Origin: Bacteroidales bacterium UBA6267
GTDB lineage: Bacteria > Bacteroidota > Bacteroidia > Bacteroidales > UBA1556
Reading direction: 5' to 3'
Assembly (NCBI GenBank): GCA_002440745.1
Contig: DJVB01000066.1
Location: forward strand, 17,924-81,923
Length of the DNA: 64,000 bases
Shown: piece by piece, positions 35,055 through 43,680 of the stretch
Numbering within the stretch: position 1 is the first letter of the stretch
How the letters are laid out: each line of letters opens with the position of its first letter
Notes under the pieces: generated by a model
The model's input: only the letters and a program-made list of their open reading frames with translations
Told to the model about the DNA's origin: nothing
The model's database searches: none
Position numbers and translations under genes: made by a program

Positions 35055-37571
35055 ATGAAGTATTTATTTTTAATTATTCTATCTACATTAACATTTTTAG
35101 GGTATTCTCAAAAATGGGTAGAAACCCTAAAGTCTCCAACTGCCAATTTTTTTGAAATTCAAAGGCAGTTTTATGAAGAATTAGAACAATCCGGAAAAGA
35201 AAAAATTCCAGGGTTTAAGCAATTCAAGCGATGGGAATATTTTATGGAAACACGCATCGACTCGCTTGGCAATTTCAACAATCACGCATCAGCAAATTTG
35301 ATTTATAATGAGTTAACAGATTTCAGCTCATTAAAAAGCAGCAAAGGAGAAGCCGGAGACTGGACTCAAATTGGACCCTTTGGAGCGCCAACCGGAAGCG
35401 GTGCAGGAAGAACAAATTGCATAGCCTTCCATCCTACTAATCCCTATTATATCATTGTCGGGTCGGCATCCGGTGGAATCTGGAGGTCCTTTGACGGTGG
35501 TAATTCATGGGCAACAAACACCGATGGTCTTGAAAACTTAGGCTTCTCGGATATTGTAATTGCACCTTCCGATCCGAATATTGTTTATGCTGCCACTGGC
35601 GACCGCGATGGAGGCGACACTTATAGTATAGGTGTTTTAAAATCGACTGATGGAGGAATGACTTGGAATGCAACCGGAGTAACCTTCGGGCCTGAGTCTA
35701 AAAGAAAGATTTACAAATTATTGGTTCATCCTCAAGATGAGAATATTGTTTATATGGCTTCCTCACTTGGATTTAGAAAGACAACTGATGGTGGTCAAAC
35801 TTGGGTTCAAATCAGGGCAGGATCCTTTGTGGATGCTCAATTTAAACCCAACGATCCAAATACGATTTATGCTGCAACAACAGCAATTGTGATAAAAACC
35901 ATTGATGGAGGTCAAACATGGACTAATCTTTCAATTCCATTTACCTCATCAAATAGTCGGTTAATAATTGGTGTTACAGCCGCCGACCCAAACTATGTGT
36001 ATGTGTTGGCTGCAAGGAATACTGATAATGGTTTTGGTGGACTCTATCGCTCTACTGATGGTGGAGCAACCTTTGTTCAAAGAGCAAGTTCCCCAAATCT
36101 TTTAGGCTGGGCATCTGACGGAAACGATTCCGGAGGGCAAGGATGGTACGATTTGGCTTTAGGCGTTTCTCAAACCAATCCAAACCTGCTTTTTGTGGGA
36201 GGTGTAAATGTTTGGAGATCAGTAAATGGTGGTAGTGCATGGTCACTGAGCGGTCATTGGACCGCTAGCGGTGCACCTTATGTTCATGCCGACATCCATG
36301 AATTAAAATATTCACCTCATAATACCAACACAGTTTGGGCTTGTACTGACGGGGGATTAAGCATTTCTGTTGATAACGGAAATAATTGGGTCGAGAAAAA
36401 TACCAATTTATCCATTGCACAAATGTACAGACTTGGAGCTTCTTCTACTAATGCCGGTAAAGTTCTCACCGGTTGGCAAGACAACGGAACCAATTTTAAC
36501 TCAAATAGCAGCTGGGCAAAAGTATTAGGCGGAGATGGTATGGAATGCATCATTGATTATAGCAATAATAATTATATGTATGGCAGTTTGTATTATGGAA
36601 ATATCAGACGCTCAACTAACGGAGGTTCAACTTGGACTTCCATCACTGACGACATTACTGAACAAGGAGCATGGGTAACACCTTATGTGCAGGACCCTAA
36701 TAATCCAGCAATTCTCTATGCAGGTTTTAATAATGTTTACAGAACAACTAATAGAGGAGCTAGTTGGACGAAGATTTCCAATTTCAATTCCACTTCGACG
36801 CTGCAATCATTAGCCGTTGCACCATCTAATTCAAGCGTAATTTACACAGGAACACTTTATTACCTATATAAAACAACAGACGGAGGAGCCACTTGGACAA
36901 ATATTACTTCGACCCTATTCAATGCAAATCCTATAACGTATATTGCCGTACATCCTGAAAATCCACAAAAAATCTGGGTCACTCTTGGCAATTATTCCGC
37001 CGGATATAAAGTTTTCCATTCATCGGATGGAGGAGCTAATTGGACAAATATCTCCGGAAACCTTCCAAACTTACCTGCAAACACTATAGTTATCGAAAAA
37101 AATTCGGCAGATGCCATTTATGTAGGAATGGATGTTGGAGTTTTTTACCGCGATTCCAACTCAACGGATTGGGTTCCGTTCATGAAAAATTTACCAAATG
37201 TTATCGTTAATGAGTTAGAAATTTTTTACCCCGATCAGAAGATTCGTGCGGCAACTTATGGACGAGGATTATGGGAATCGCCACTTTTTCACTTGGCAAA
37301 TAGTATAAAATCGATCGCTTCGCAGGAAATGGATGCCATACAGATAGCTCCTAATCCGGTATCAGATATACTTAATATCTATCTTGAAAATGCAGTTTTC
37401 AATGATACAAAATTGGAATTATTCTCAAGCAGCGGCAAGCTAATTACAAGCCTAATAATCTCAAATACTGATAATTACAAATTGAATATGAGCAATATCG
37501 CCGATGGTGTTTACCTGTTAAAATTCTCAAATAATCAGCATTCTGTGGTGAAGAAAATTGTGAAGTATTAA
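35055..37571 (+). CDS. Asp-box (BNR/sortilin-like) propeller protein with T9SS sorting domain
   Basis: 838 residues. The signal peptide ends around residue 18 (FLGYSQ). The body carries at least nine Asp-box motifs of the type S-x-D-G-G-x-T-W (for example STDGGMTW, TTDGGQTW, TIDGGQTW, STNGGSTW, TTDGGATW, SSDGGANW). These mark the beta-hairpins of sialidase or VPS10/sortilin-type propellers. The C-terminal 75 residues (IQIAPNPVSDILNIYL, then IADGVYLLKFSN) form a T9SS type A sorting domain. Proteins of this kind are often labelled glycosyl hydrolase or sortilin-like, but the motif is structural and no sialidase catalytic set was identified. Predicted to be a surface or secreted protein. Confidence 0.93.
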   Translation: MKYLFLIILSTLTFLGYSQKWVETLKSPTANFFEIQRQFYEELEQSGKEKIPGFKQFKRWEYFMETRIDSLGNFNNHASANLIYNELTDFSSLKSSKGEAGDWTQIGPFGAPTGSGAGRTNCIAFHPTNPYYIIVGSASGGIWRSFDGGNSWATNTDGLENLGFSDIVIAPSDPNIVYAATGDRDGGDTYSIGVLKSTDGGMTWNATGVTFGPESKRKIYKLLVHPQDENIVYMASSLGFRKTTDGGQTWVQIRAGSFVDAQFKPNDPNTIYAATTAIVIKTIDGGQTWTNLSIPFTSSNSRLIIGVTAADPNYVYVLAARNTDNGFGGLYRSTDGGATFVQRASSPNLLGWASDGNDSGGQGWYDLALGVSQTNPNLLFVGGVNVWRSVNGGSAWSLSGHWTASGAPYVHADIHELKYSPHNTNTVWACTDGGLSISVDNGNNWVEKNTNLSIAQMYRLGASSTNAGKVLTGWQDNGTNFNSNSSWAKVLGGDGMECIIDYSNNNYMYGSLYYGNIRRSTNGGSTWTSITDDITEQGAWVTPYVQDPNNPAILYAGFNNVYRTTNRGASWTKISNFNSTSTLQSLAVAPSNSSVIYTGTLYYLYKTTDGGATWTNITSTLFNANPITYIAVHPENPQKIWVTLGNYSAGYKVFHSSDGGANWTNISGNLPNLPANTIVIEKNSADAIYVGMDVGVFYRDSNSTDWVPFMKNLPNVIVNELEIFYPDQKIRAATYGRGLWESPLFHLANSIKSIASQEMDAIQIAPNPVSDILNIYLENAVFNDTKLELFSSSGKLITSLIISNTDNYKLNMSNIADGVYLLKFSNNQHSVVKKIVKY

Positions 37572-37640
37572 TTAGTGATTGTTAAATTATGAATCTTTCA
37601 TTAATTTTTTGTTAAATATTGATTTTTTTAAAATTATCAC

Positions 37641-37672
37641 TTGACATCGCATGTAAAATTGACTTATATTTG
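37641..37672 (+). promoter_or_regulatory. Promoter of a candidate small RNA
   Basis: TTG at 37641-37643, a 21-base spacer and TATATTTG at 37665-37672 closely match the Bacteroidetes promoter. It lies 70 bases beyond the stop of the Asp-box gene and no plus-strand gene follows before 39977, so it appears to drive a short non-coding transcript. Confidence 0.65.
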
Positions 37673-37677
37673 CATCG

Positions 37678-37816
37678 TGATTCTGATTAAATATCACACC
37701 GCTCCTTGAAACAAAGTTCTGAAAAGAACAATAAAGATACTCCTACCTCAATTTTATTAATTAGTGATTAATTATTTTTTCCCCCCCTCGTAGTTCTACC
37801 TGGGGGGGTTTTTTTT
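37678..37816 (+). ncRNA. Candidate orphan structured small RNA, about 139 nt
   Basis: A strong promoter match (37641-37672) is followed within 145 bases by a strong intrinsic terminator, with no ORF longer than 10 codons between. The predicted transcript has a GTGAT/ATCAC stem near its 5' end, a perfect GTTCT-GAAA-AGAAC hairpin with a GNRA tetraloop (37716-37729), an AT-rich pairing and a final G/C-rich terminator stem. Length and layout would suit a regulatory RNA or a 6S-like RNA, but no known family was recognised. It fills most of the 317-base gap between two convergent genes. Confidence 0.5.
37781..37816 (+). terminator. Strong intrinsic terminator with C7/G7 stem
   Basis: Seven C (37781-37787) pair with seven G (37802-37808). 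A nested GTAG/CTAC helix sits inside, and eight T follow (37809-37816). It is 210 bases beyond the Asp-box gene, so it fits best as the end of the candidate small RNA. Confidence 0.9.
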
Positions 37817-37831
37817 GTGTACTTTTTCCAT

Positions 37832-37865
37832 AAAAAAAATCCCGAGAAACTATATCTCCCGGGAC
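37832..37865 (-). terminator. Intrinsic terminator of the aspartase gene
   Basis: On the minus strand TCCCGGGAGA pairs with TCTCGGGA (two-base bulge, 7-base loop) and is followed by eight T. It lies 24 bases beyond the stop at 37889. Confidence 0.8.
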
Positions 37866-37888
37866 AGATTTTATAGCTAATTTCCCTC

Positions 37889-39745
37889 TTAATTTTTCCT
37901 TAACTTTTTAGATTTAAGCATATTAGCTGGAGACAGCACATCATCTAATTCGTCCTTTGTCATTAAATTTCTTTCAAGAACTAAATCATAAACCGAGCGA
38001 TTATCACGCAACGCAACTTTAGCCAAATCGGAGCAAATTTCATAGCCAAGTATTGGGTTCAAAGCTGTTACCAAACCAATACTATTAGCCACATAACCCC
38101 TACAAATATCTTCATTGGCTGTTATACCGGAAATACATTTGTAGTTTAAGGTATTCATTCCATTAATCAACATATCGATGGATTCGAAAAGAGATTGAAC
38201 GATGATTGGCTCCATAACATTCAATTCTAATTGCCCGGCCTCAGCAGCCATAGTTACGGTCAGGTCGTTACCAATTACTTTAAAAGCAATTTGATTAACC
38301 ACTTCAGGAATCACCGGATTCACTTTTCCGGGCATGATGGAAGATCCGGGTTGCATTGGAGGAAGGTTAATTTCGCCTAATCCTGCACGTGGACCGGAAG
38401 ACAACAACCTTAAGTCGTTCGAAATCTTAGAAAGTTTTACGGCAAGACGTTTTATAGCGGAACTAAATATCACAAATGCACCTGTATCTTGAGTGGCTTC
38501 CACCAAATTGGAAGCGAGTTTCAGATCCAAGCCTGTGATATTTCGTAGGTGTTTTAGCACAATCTCAGGATAATCAGGATCGGCATTAATGCCTGTCCCA
38601 ATAGCAGTTGCGCCCATATTAATTTCCATTAATAAATTGGCATTTTGTCTCAAACGCTCAATTTCTTCGGCGAGAGTAGCAGCATAAGCGTCAAACTCCT
38701 GACCAAGAGTCATGGGAACTGCATCCTGCAACTGCGTTCTACCCATCTTAATCACATTTCTAAACTCGTGCCCTTTTATCCTAAAGGCATTAATCAAATT
38801 AACTAATGCCGGAATCATTTTCTCGGTACTATTGACTAAAGCAATTTTAACTGAGGTTGGATAAGCATCGTTGGTAGATTGAGATAGGTTAACATGGTTA
38901 TTTGGATGGCAGTGTTCATATTCACCTTTATTATAACCCAAGATTTCTAAGGCCCGATTAGCAATCACCTCGTTAGCATTCATATTGGTTGATGTGCCGG
39001 CTCCGCCTTGAATCATATCGACCACAAAATGAAAGTGATACTTTGAATTGAGAAGCTCGTCACAAGCCCGACAAATTGCATTGCAAACGGCATCATCGAG
39101 CATACCTAACTCATGATTAGCCAAAGCGGCTCCCTTTTTCACCATTGCCAAAGCATCGATTAAGAGAGGATAGAAATTAAGCTTCTGACCACTGATATTA
39201 AAATTTTCAACTGCACGCAGAGTTTGTACGCCAAAATAAGCCCCAATTGGCACTTCCATATTTCCCAATAAATCATGCTCGGTGCGTGTTTGTCCCGATT
39301 GATATTGAGCCGCAGAATGACTTACCTTAGAGTTTGCATATTGCATTCGCCGCGAAATAACCCGAATGATATTAGATAAAAATTTAAGTGTAATTTCACC
39401 GTTTAGTTTAAAAAACTCTCGAGGAATTTTGTACACAATCAATTCCGACAAGGCTCTTGCCGAGGTGCTATGAGTTGACTCTTCCGAAAGGACACCTTCG
39501 CCCAAAAAGTCACCCTGAGAGAAAATGACTAATTTTCGTTCGTTGCCTTGAAAATCCAAATCGGTTAAAATAACATCTCCTTTTCGAATAATATAAATAG
39601 CATTACGGTTGCAGCCAATTTTAAAAAGGTATGCACCTTCGTCATATTTTTCCCGTATCAGATTATCTGTAATCAATTTGAGTTCGTTTCGGTCGAGGCC
39701 GCTAAACAACTCAACAGATGATAGAAAGTTAATAATTTCGTTCAT
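37889..39745 (-). CDS. aspA: Aspartate ammonia-lyase with N-terminal cyclic-nucleotide-binding-like domain
   Basis: 618 residues, about 150 more than ordinary aspartase. Residues 153-618 align throughout with E. coli aspartase: TEHDLLGNMEVP, GGAGTSTNMNANEV, QSTNDAYPT, GRTQLQDAVPMTLGQE, and the catalytic-loop signature GSSIMPGKVNP at 467-477 with the active Ser. The reaction is reversible deamination of L-aspartate to fumarate and ammonia. Residues 1-140 form a CAP/CNMP-like domain (LFSGLDRNEL; GDFLGEGVLSEES). E83 of the phosphate-binding cassette is present, but the position of the cAMP-phosphate Arg (CAP R82) is Ser93, so cyclic-nucleotide binding is doubtful. The domain may be an allosteric or oligomerisation add-on. 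Single-gene unit with its own terminator. Confidence 0.93.
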   Translation of the reverse strand: MNEIINFLSSVELFSGLDRNELKLITDNLIREKYDEGAYLFKIGCNRNAIYIIRKGDVILTDLDFQGNERKLVIFSQGDFLGEGVLSEESTHSTSARALSELIVYKIPREFFKLNGEITLKFLSNIIRVISRRMQYANSKVSHSAAQYQSGQTRTEHDLLGNMEVPIGAYFGVQTLRAVENFNISGQKLNFYPLLIDALAMVKKGAALANHELGMLDDAVCNAICRACDELLNSKYHFHFVVDMIQGGAGTSTNMNANEVIANRALEILGYNKGEYEHCHPNNHVNLSQSTNDAYPTSVKIALVNSTEKMIPALVNLINAFRIKGHEFRNVIKMGRTQLQDAVPMTLGQEFDAYAATLAEEIERLRQNANLLMEINMGATAIGTGINADPDYPEIVLKHLRNITGLDLKLASNLVEATQDTGAFVIFSSAIKRLAVKLSKISNDLRLLSSGPRAGLGEINLPPMQPGSSIMPGKVNPVIPEVVNQIAFKVIGNDLTVTMAAEAGQLELNVMEPIIVQSLFESIDMLINGMNTLNYKCISGITANEDICRGYVANSIGLVTALNPILGYEICSDLAKVALRDNRSVYDLVLERNLMTKDELDDVLSPANMLKSKKLRKN

Positions 39746-39949
39746 AAAATCAGGTTTTAATGTTTAAGAAAAAACGCCGCTAAAGTAACAGTTTAAAAGT
39801 TGTACAGATAAAATTTCTTTAATCAAAAACCAGAAATTTCTTTGAAAAAATACAACTAACCAATGCGATAAAAGCAAAGTAAATAAGGTCAGAAATTGGC
39901 TTTGTTGAAAAAAGAATATGGTTATTTTATAAAACAAGAAAAAGCTTGT

Positions 39950-39957
39950 TACTTTTG
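39950..39957 (+). promoter_or_regulatory. -7 element of dnaB
   Basis: TACTTTTG matches TAnnTTTG and lies 19 bases before the dnaB ATG at 39977, implying a leader of only a dozen or so bases. The -33 region is AT-rich without a clear TTG. Confidence 0.5.
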
Positions 39958-39976
39958 CACCAAGTAATAAGATTTT

Positions 39977-41605
39977 ATGGCAAACGAATTTCAACAACGA
40001 GAAATAGGAGTTAAAAAACCGCTAAAGCCGTTAAGCGGACCGGGGGTAGTAACTTCAGCTTCAATCAATGAGTATGGCAAACTTCCTCCACAAGCTGTCG
40101 AGGTTGAAGAATTGGTTTTGGGGGCTTTAATGCTTGAAAAAAATGCTGTTAACACTGCCATTGAAATACTTCAGGCACCGATGTTTTATAAGGAAGCTCA
40201 CACCAAAATTTTTCAGGCGATTTACGATTTGTTTAATAATTCCGAGCCAATTGACATAATTACTGTAACGAATAAGCTTCGTAGTAATGGGCATTTGGAA
40301 TCTGTTGGGGGACCATATTATATTACACAACTCACCTCCAAAATCACTTCAGCCGCCAACATTGAATTTCATTCAAGGATAATATCTCAAAAATTTATTC
40401 AAAGGGAGCTGATTCGCATTTCCACCGAAACCATCAAATATGCTTTTGAGGATACCACCGATGTTTTTGAGTTATTGGACCTTGCCGAAAAAAATCTTTT
40501 TAAAATCGCCGAAGAATATTTACATCGTTCGGCAACCGACATGGCTAAAATCGTTAAAGATGCCATAAAAAATATCGAAGAAGCAACTAAGAAAGATGGC
40601 AATGTAAGTGGGGTGCCCAGTGGTTTCTACGATATTGATAATATCACTTCTGGTTGGCAAAAAAGTGATTTGATAATTTTAGCAGCACGACCAGGTATGG
40701 GAAAAACTGCCTTTGCGCTCACAGTTGCTCGAAATATTGCTGTTGACCACAAAAAAGGAGTTGCTGTTTTCTCCCTCGAAATGTCTGCTACTCAGCTTGT
40801 AACACGTTTGATTTCGGCTGAAGCTGAGATTGATGCGTCAAAACTTAAGAAAGGAGAGTTATCAAAAGCAGAATGGGATAAAATGGTTACGGCCTCCGGA
40901 AAATTAGCATCTGCTCCTTTATATATTGATGACACACCTGCACTCTCAATATTTGAGCTAAGAGCAAAATGCCGCCGATTGAAAGACAACTATAATATTG
41001 AACTTATTGTTATCGACTATTTGCAGCTGATGACCGGTCCACAAGAAAAAGGCGGCAATCGGGAGCAGGAAATTTCGAGCATTTCACGTTCGCTAAAAGC
41101 CTTAGCTAAAGAGCTTAGCGTACCCATCATCACCCTTTCACAGTTGAACCGGTCGGTTGAAACCCGTGGCGGCTCGAAAAAACCTCAGCTCTCCGACTTG
41201 CGTGAGTCGGGAGCTATTGAGCAAGATGCCGACATGGTTTGTTTTATCTATAGACCTGATTATTATGGCCTTGAAAAGCAAGAAGAAGGACAAGGTGAAA
41301 ATTATGCCGAATTGGTAATTGCCAAACATCGTAATGGAGCACTTGAAGACGTTAAGATTCAGTTTATCAAACGATTTGCGAAATTTGCTAACTATCAAGA
41401 CAGATTTGATTTTTCGGAAGCAATGGCCGGAGAAATAGTTCGGCAGCAAAATCCCAATGCCGGCATGAATCCAAATCAAGACTTTGAATCAGGAGGAATT
41501 ACCATTCCCTCAAGCATGAACAAAGACGCTGTGACTTTGCCTAAAGAAACAGAAAAAGATTTTGACGAATCGCAATTTCCATTCAGCGAAAAAGAACCAT
41601 TTTAG
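39977..41605 (+). CDS. dnaB: Replicative DNA helicase DnaB
   Basis: 542 residues. The N-terminal DnaB domain (about 36-140, starting PPQAVEVEELVLGAL) binds primase and the C-terminal RecA-like ATPase domain (about 210-485) unwinds DNA. The Walker A motif is ARPGMGKT (K243) and Walker B is IVIDYLQLM (D347). Further family signatures are LSQLNRSVETR and LRESGAIEQDADM. A poorly conserved acidic tail follows. No intein interrupts the ATPase domain. The next gene starts 11 bases after the stop and is probably co-transcribed. Confidence 0.97.
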   Translation: MANEFQQREIGVKKPLKPLSGPGVVTSASINEYGKLPPQAVEVEELVLGALMLEKNAVNTAIEILQAPMFYKEAHTKIFQAIYDLFNNSEPIDIITVTNKLRSNGHLESVGGPYYITQLTSKITSAANIEFHSRIISQKFIQRELIRISTETIKYAFEDTTDVFELLDLAEKNLFKIAEEYLHRSATDMAKIVKDAIKNIEEATKKDGNVSGVPSGFYDIDNITSGWQKSDLIILAARPGMGKTAFALTVARNIAVDHKKGVAVFSLEMSATQLVTRLISAEAEIDASKLKKGELSKAEWDKMVTASGKLASAPLYIDDTPALSIFELRAKCRRLKDNYNIELIVIDYLQLMTGPQEKGGNREQEISSISRSLKALAKELSVPIITLSQLNRSVETRGGSKKPQLSDLRESGAIEQDADMVCFIYRPDYYGLEKQEEGQGENYAELVIAKHRNGALEDVKIQFIKRFAKFANYQDRFDFSEAMAGEIVRQQNPNAGMNPNQDFESGGITIPSSMNKDAVTLPKETEKDFDESQFPFSEKEPF

Positions 41606-41616
41606 AATTACGAAAA

Positions 41617-42885
41617 ATGAGAATAAAAATCCTATTCACTTTTTTGATTTTGGCTATTGCATTTCAGCTTAAAGCCACCAAGATACTTATACCTATGGAT
41701 TTAACCCAGAAAAACCATTTAAAAGCTTATGGAATTGCATATTGGTTATTGGAACAGGAGGTGGAAGTAAGTTGGTTGCTAAACTATCAAGGAGGAAGTT
41801 TTATGTTTCAGCATCTCGAAGCCATTGAGAAGGAATGCAAACTACGTGGGGTAAGCTATCAAGTGATTGCCGATGCTCAATCCACAGCAATTTTGAATGA
41901 AATTACGGATCCATCAAAAAATATGGACGTAATAAAAATGGAAAAAGCACCAAAGATTGCAGTTTACTCCCCTCCTAATATGCAACCTTGGGACGATGCA
42001 GTTACCTTAGTTTTGACTTACGCTCAAATTCCTTATGATATAATTTATGATAAAGAAGTTTTGGACGATGAGCTTTTGAAATACGACTGGCTGCATTTAC
42101 ACCATGAAGATTTCACCGGGCAATATGGAAAATTTTGGGCAAATTACCGAACCCAACCGTGGTATATTGAGCAACAGCGGGTAATGGAAGAAATGGCCAA
42201 GATGTTGGGCTATTCTAAAGTATCGGAATTAAAACTTGCAGTTACTTTAAAAATCAGGGATTTTGTTCTTGGAGGAGGATTCTTATTCGCTATGTGTTCG
42301 GCTACTGATAGTTATGACGTTTCATTAGCTGCAGCCGGCATCGACATTTGTCATCCACAGTTCGACCACGACCCGATTGACCCACAAGCCCAGTCGAAAT
42401 TGAACTTCGATAATTGTTTTGCTTTTCAAAATTTCAAAATCAGTCAGAATCCTTATGAATATGAAATCTCGAATATTGACGTAAATCCCTATATTCGGCA
42501 GCAAAAGATGCAAGAGAAGGACGATTTTTTTACCCTTTTCGATTTTTCAGCAAAATGGGATCCGGTGCCAACGATGCTTTGCCAAAATCACACACAAATT
42601 ATCAAAGGATTTTACGGGCAAACCACTGCTTATGAAAAGTCGTTAGTAAAAAAAGATGTTTTGATAATGGGAGAAACCAAGATATTGAACGAAGCCCGAT
42701 ATATTCATGGTGAATATGGCAAAGGAACATGGACGTTTTATGGAGGCCATGACCCTGAAGATTATAGGCATTTAGTTGGAGATCCCCCTACGGATTTAAG
42801 CCTTACGCCCAATTCACCCGGTTACCGACTGATTCTCAACAATGTACTTTTTCCGGCAGCAAAAAAGAAAAAGAGAAAAACCTAG
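41617..42885 (+). CDS. Conserved Bacteroidetes exported protein (often labelled asparagine synthetase B)
   Basis: 422 residues with an N-terminal signal peptide (about 1-20, ending FQLKA). Similar Bacteroidetes proteins are, from memory, often annotated asparagine synthetase B. I see neither an N-terminal Cys nucleophile nor the SGGxDS ATP-pyrophosphatase motif of that enzyme, and the protein is predicted to leave the cytoplasm. Visible patterns (IAVYSPPNMQPWDDAVTLVL, GGGFLFAMCSATDS, GTWTFYGGHDPEDY) suggest an alpha/beta fold reminiscent of glutamine-amidotransferase-like or ThuA-like domains, which is inference. It follows dnaB by 11 bases. A weak hairpin terminator follows at 42887. The function is unknown. 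Confidence 0.85.
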   Translation: MRIKILFTFLILAIAFQLKATKILIPMDLTQKNHLKAYGIAYWLLEQEVEVSWLLNYQGGSFMFQHLEAIEKECKLRGVSYQVIADAQSTAILNEITDPSKNMDVIKMEKAPKIAVYSPPNMQPWDDAVTLVLTYAQIPYDIIYDKEVLDDELLKYDWLHLHHEDFTGQYGKFWANYRTQPWYIEQQRVMEEMAKMLGYSKVSELKLAVTLKIRDFVLGGGFLFAMCSATDSYDVSLAAAGIDICHPQFDHDPIDPQAQSKLNFDNCFAFQNFKISQNPYEYEISNIDVNPYIRQQKMQEKDDFFTLFDFSAKWDPVPTMLCQNHTQIIKGFYGQTTAYEKSLVKKDVLIMGETKILNEARYIHGEYGKGTWTFYGGHDPEDYRHLVGDPPTDLSLTPNSPGYRLILNNVLFPAAKKKKRKT

Positions 42886-42886
42886 T

Positions 42887-42909
42887 AAAGTTGGGTAAAT
42901 CAACTTTTT
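42887..42909 (+). terminator. Weak intrinsic terminator after the dnaB unit
   Basis: AAAGTTG (42887-42893) pairs with CAACTTT (42901-42907) across a 7-base loop and runs into a short T-tract. It is low in GC. Confidence 0.45.
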
Positions 42910-42929
42910 CACCAATTGTAAAACAACTG

Positions 42930-42959
42930 TTGCGTCAAAAGGAAATATTTGTACTTTTG
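42930..42959 (+). promoter_or_regulatory. Promoter of rpsF-rpsR-rplI
   Basis: TTG at 42930-42932, a 19-base spacer and TACTTTTG at 42952-42959 match the Bacteroidetes sigma-A consensus. It is 63 bases before the rpsF start. Confidence 0.75.
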
Positions 42960-42963
42960 CCGT

Positions 42964-42978
42964 CCGATTTTTTATCGG
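42964..42978 (+). promoter_or_regulatory. Small hairpin in the rpsF leader
   Basis: CCGAT pairs with ATCGG around five T, at or just after the predicted transcription start. S6/S18 operons in several phyla carry a leader RNA with a CCG box bound by the S6:S18 complex. This hairpin contains CCG but is too short to identify as that element with confidence. Confidence 0.3.
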
Positions 42979-43022
42979 AATCATGTTAACTTATTAATAA
43001 TCAAATTTTAAAACGAATAACT

Positions 43023-43382
43023 ATGGTAAATCGTTATGAAACCGTTTTCATTTTAACTCCCGTTTTATCTGACGAACAGATGAAGGAAGCGGTAAACAAA
43101 TTCCGTGGTTTGATAGAAAAGTCTGAAGGGGCTAAAATCATCCATGAGGAAAAATGGGGTTTGCGAAAATTGGCATATCCCATCCAAAAGAAATCCACCG
43201 GATTTTATCATCTCTTTGAATTTGAAGCCGATAGTGCTTTCATCAAGGATTATGAAGTGGCATTCAAGCGTGACGAACGCATTTTACGTTTCTTAACCGT
43301 GAAGCTCGACAAGCACATGATTGCTTATGCTGAAAAGAAAAGAGCGTCAAAAGAGAAAGTTGAAGAATTAACTAATTCCTAA
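43023..43382 (+). CDS. rpsF: Small ribosomal subunit protein S6
   Basis: 119 residues, the usual length for Bacteroidetes S6. Family patterns are YETVFILTPVLSDEQ at the start, EKWGLRKLAYPIQKKSTGFY in the middle and a Lys-rich tail. S6 binds 16S rRNA in the platform of the 30S subunit together with S18. First gene of a three-gene operon; the rpsR start is 18 bases downstream. The ssb gene found between rpsF and rpsR in many other phyla is absent. Confidence 0.98.
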   Translation: MVNRYETVFILTPVLSDEQMKEAVNKFRGLIEKSEGAKIIHEEKWGLRKLAYPIQKKSTGFYHLFEFEADSAFIKDYEVAFKRDERILRFLTVKLDKHMIAYAEKKRASKEKVEELTNS

Positions 43383-43400
43383 TTTAAAAAAAGCGAAAAC

Positions 43401-43667
43401 ATGGCAACAAGTTCAGAAATAAGATACTTAACACCGATTGCAGTTGATACCAAAAGGAAAAAATACTGCCGTTTTAAGAAAAGTGGAATCAAGTATATCG
43501 ACTATAAGGATGCTAATTTCCTCTTAAAATTTGTAAATGAGCAAGGTAAAATTTTACCACGCCGCTTAACCGGCACCTCATTGAAATATCAGAAGAAAGT
43601 GGCGCAGGCAATCAAACGTGCCCGTCATATTGCATTAATGCCTTATGTAGGTGATTTATTAAAATAA
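43401..43667 (+). CDS. rpsR: Small ribosomal subunit protein S18
   Basis: 88 residues. The core signature is present: IDYKDANFLLKFVNEQGKIL, PRRLTGTSLKYQKKV and AIKRARHIALMPYV. It binds S6 on 16S rRNA. Its N-terminus lacks the zinc-binding cysteines seen in some S18 paralogues and has a single Cys (KKYCRFKK). It lies 13 bases upstream of rplI, with an AGGAGG-like sequence (GGAGGAA) just before rplI. Confidence 0.98.
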   Translation: MATSSEIRYLTPIAVDTKRKKYCRFKKSGIKYIDYKDANFLLKFVNEQGKILPRRLTGTSLKYQKKVAQAIKRARHIALMPYVGDLLK

Positions 43668-43680
43668 GGAGGAATAAGAA

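Noticed and set aside
37677..37709. Ten-codon GTG-start peptide in the candidate small RNA
   Set aside because: No run of a single amino acid as in attenuator leaders, no ribosome-binding site, and no gene downstream to regulate.
39764..39997. 77-residue minus-strand ORF across the dnaB start
   Set aside because: It is antisense to the dnaB promoter and start, low in complexity and without recognisable features.
40680..41100. Possible intein in the DnaB ATPase domain
   Set aside because: DnaB is a common intein host, but the sequence from Walker A to Walker B is continuous and of normal length.
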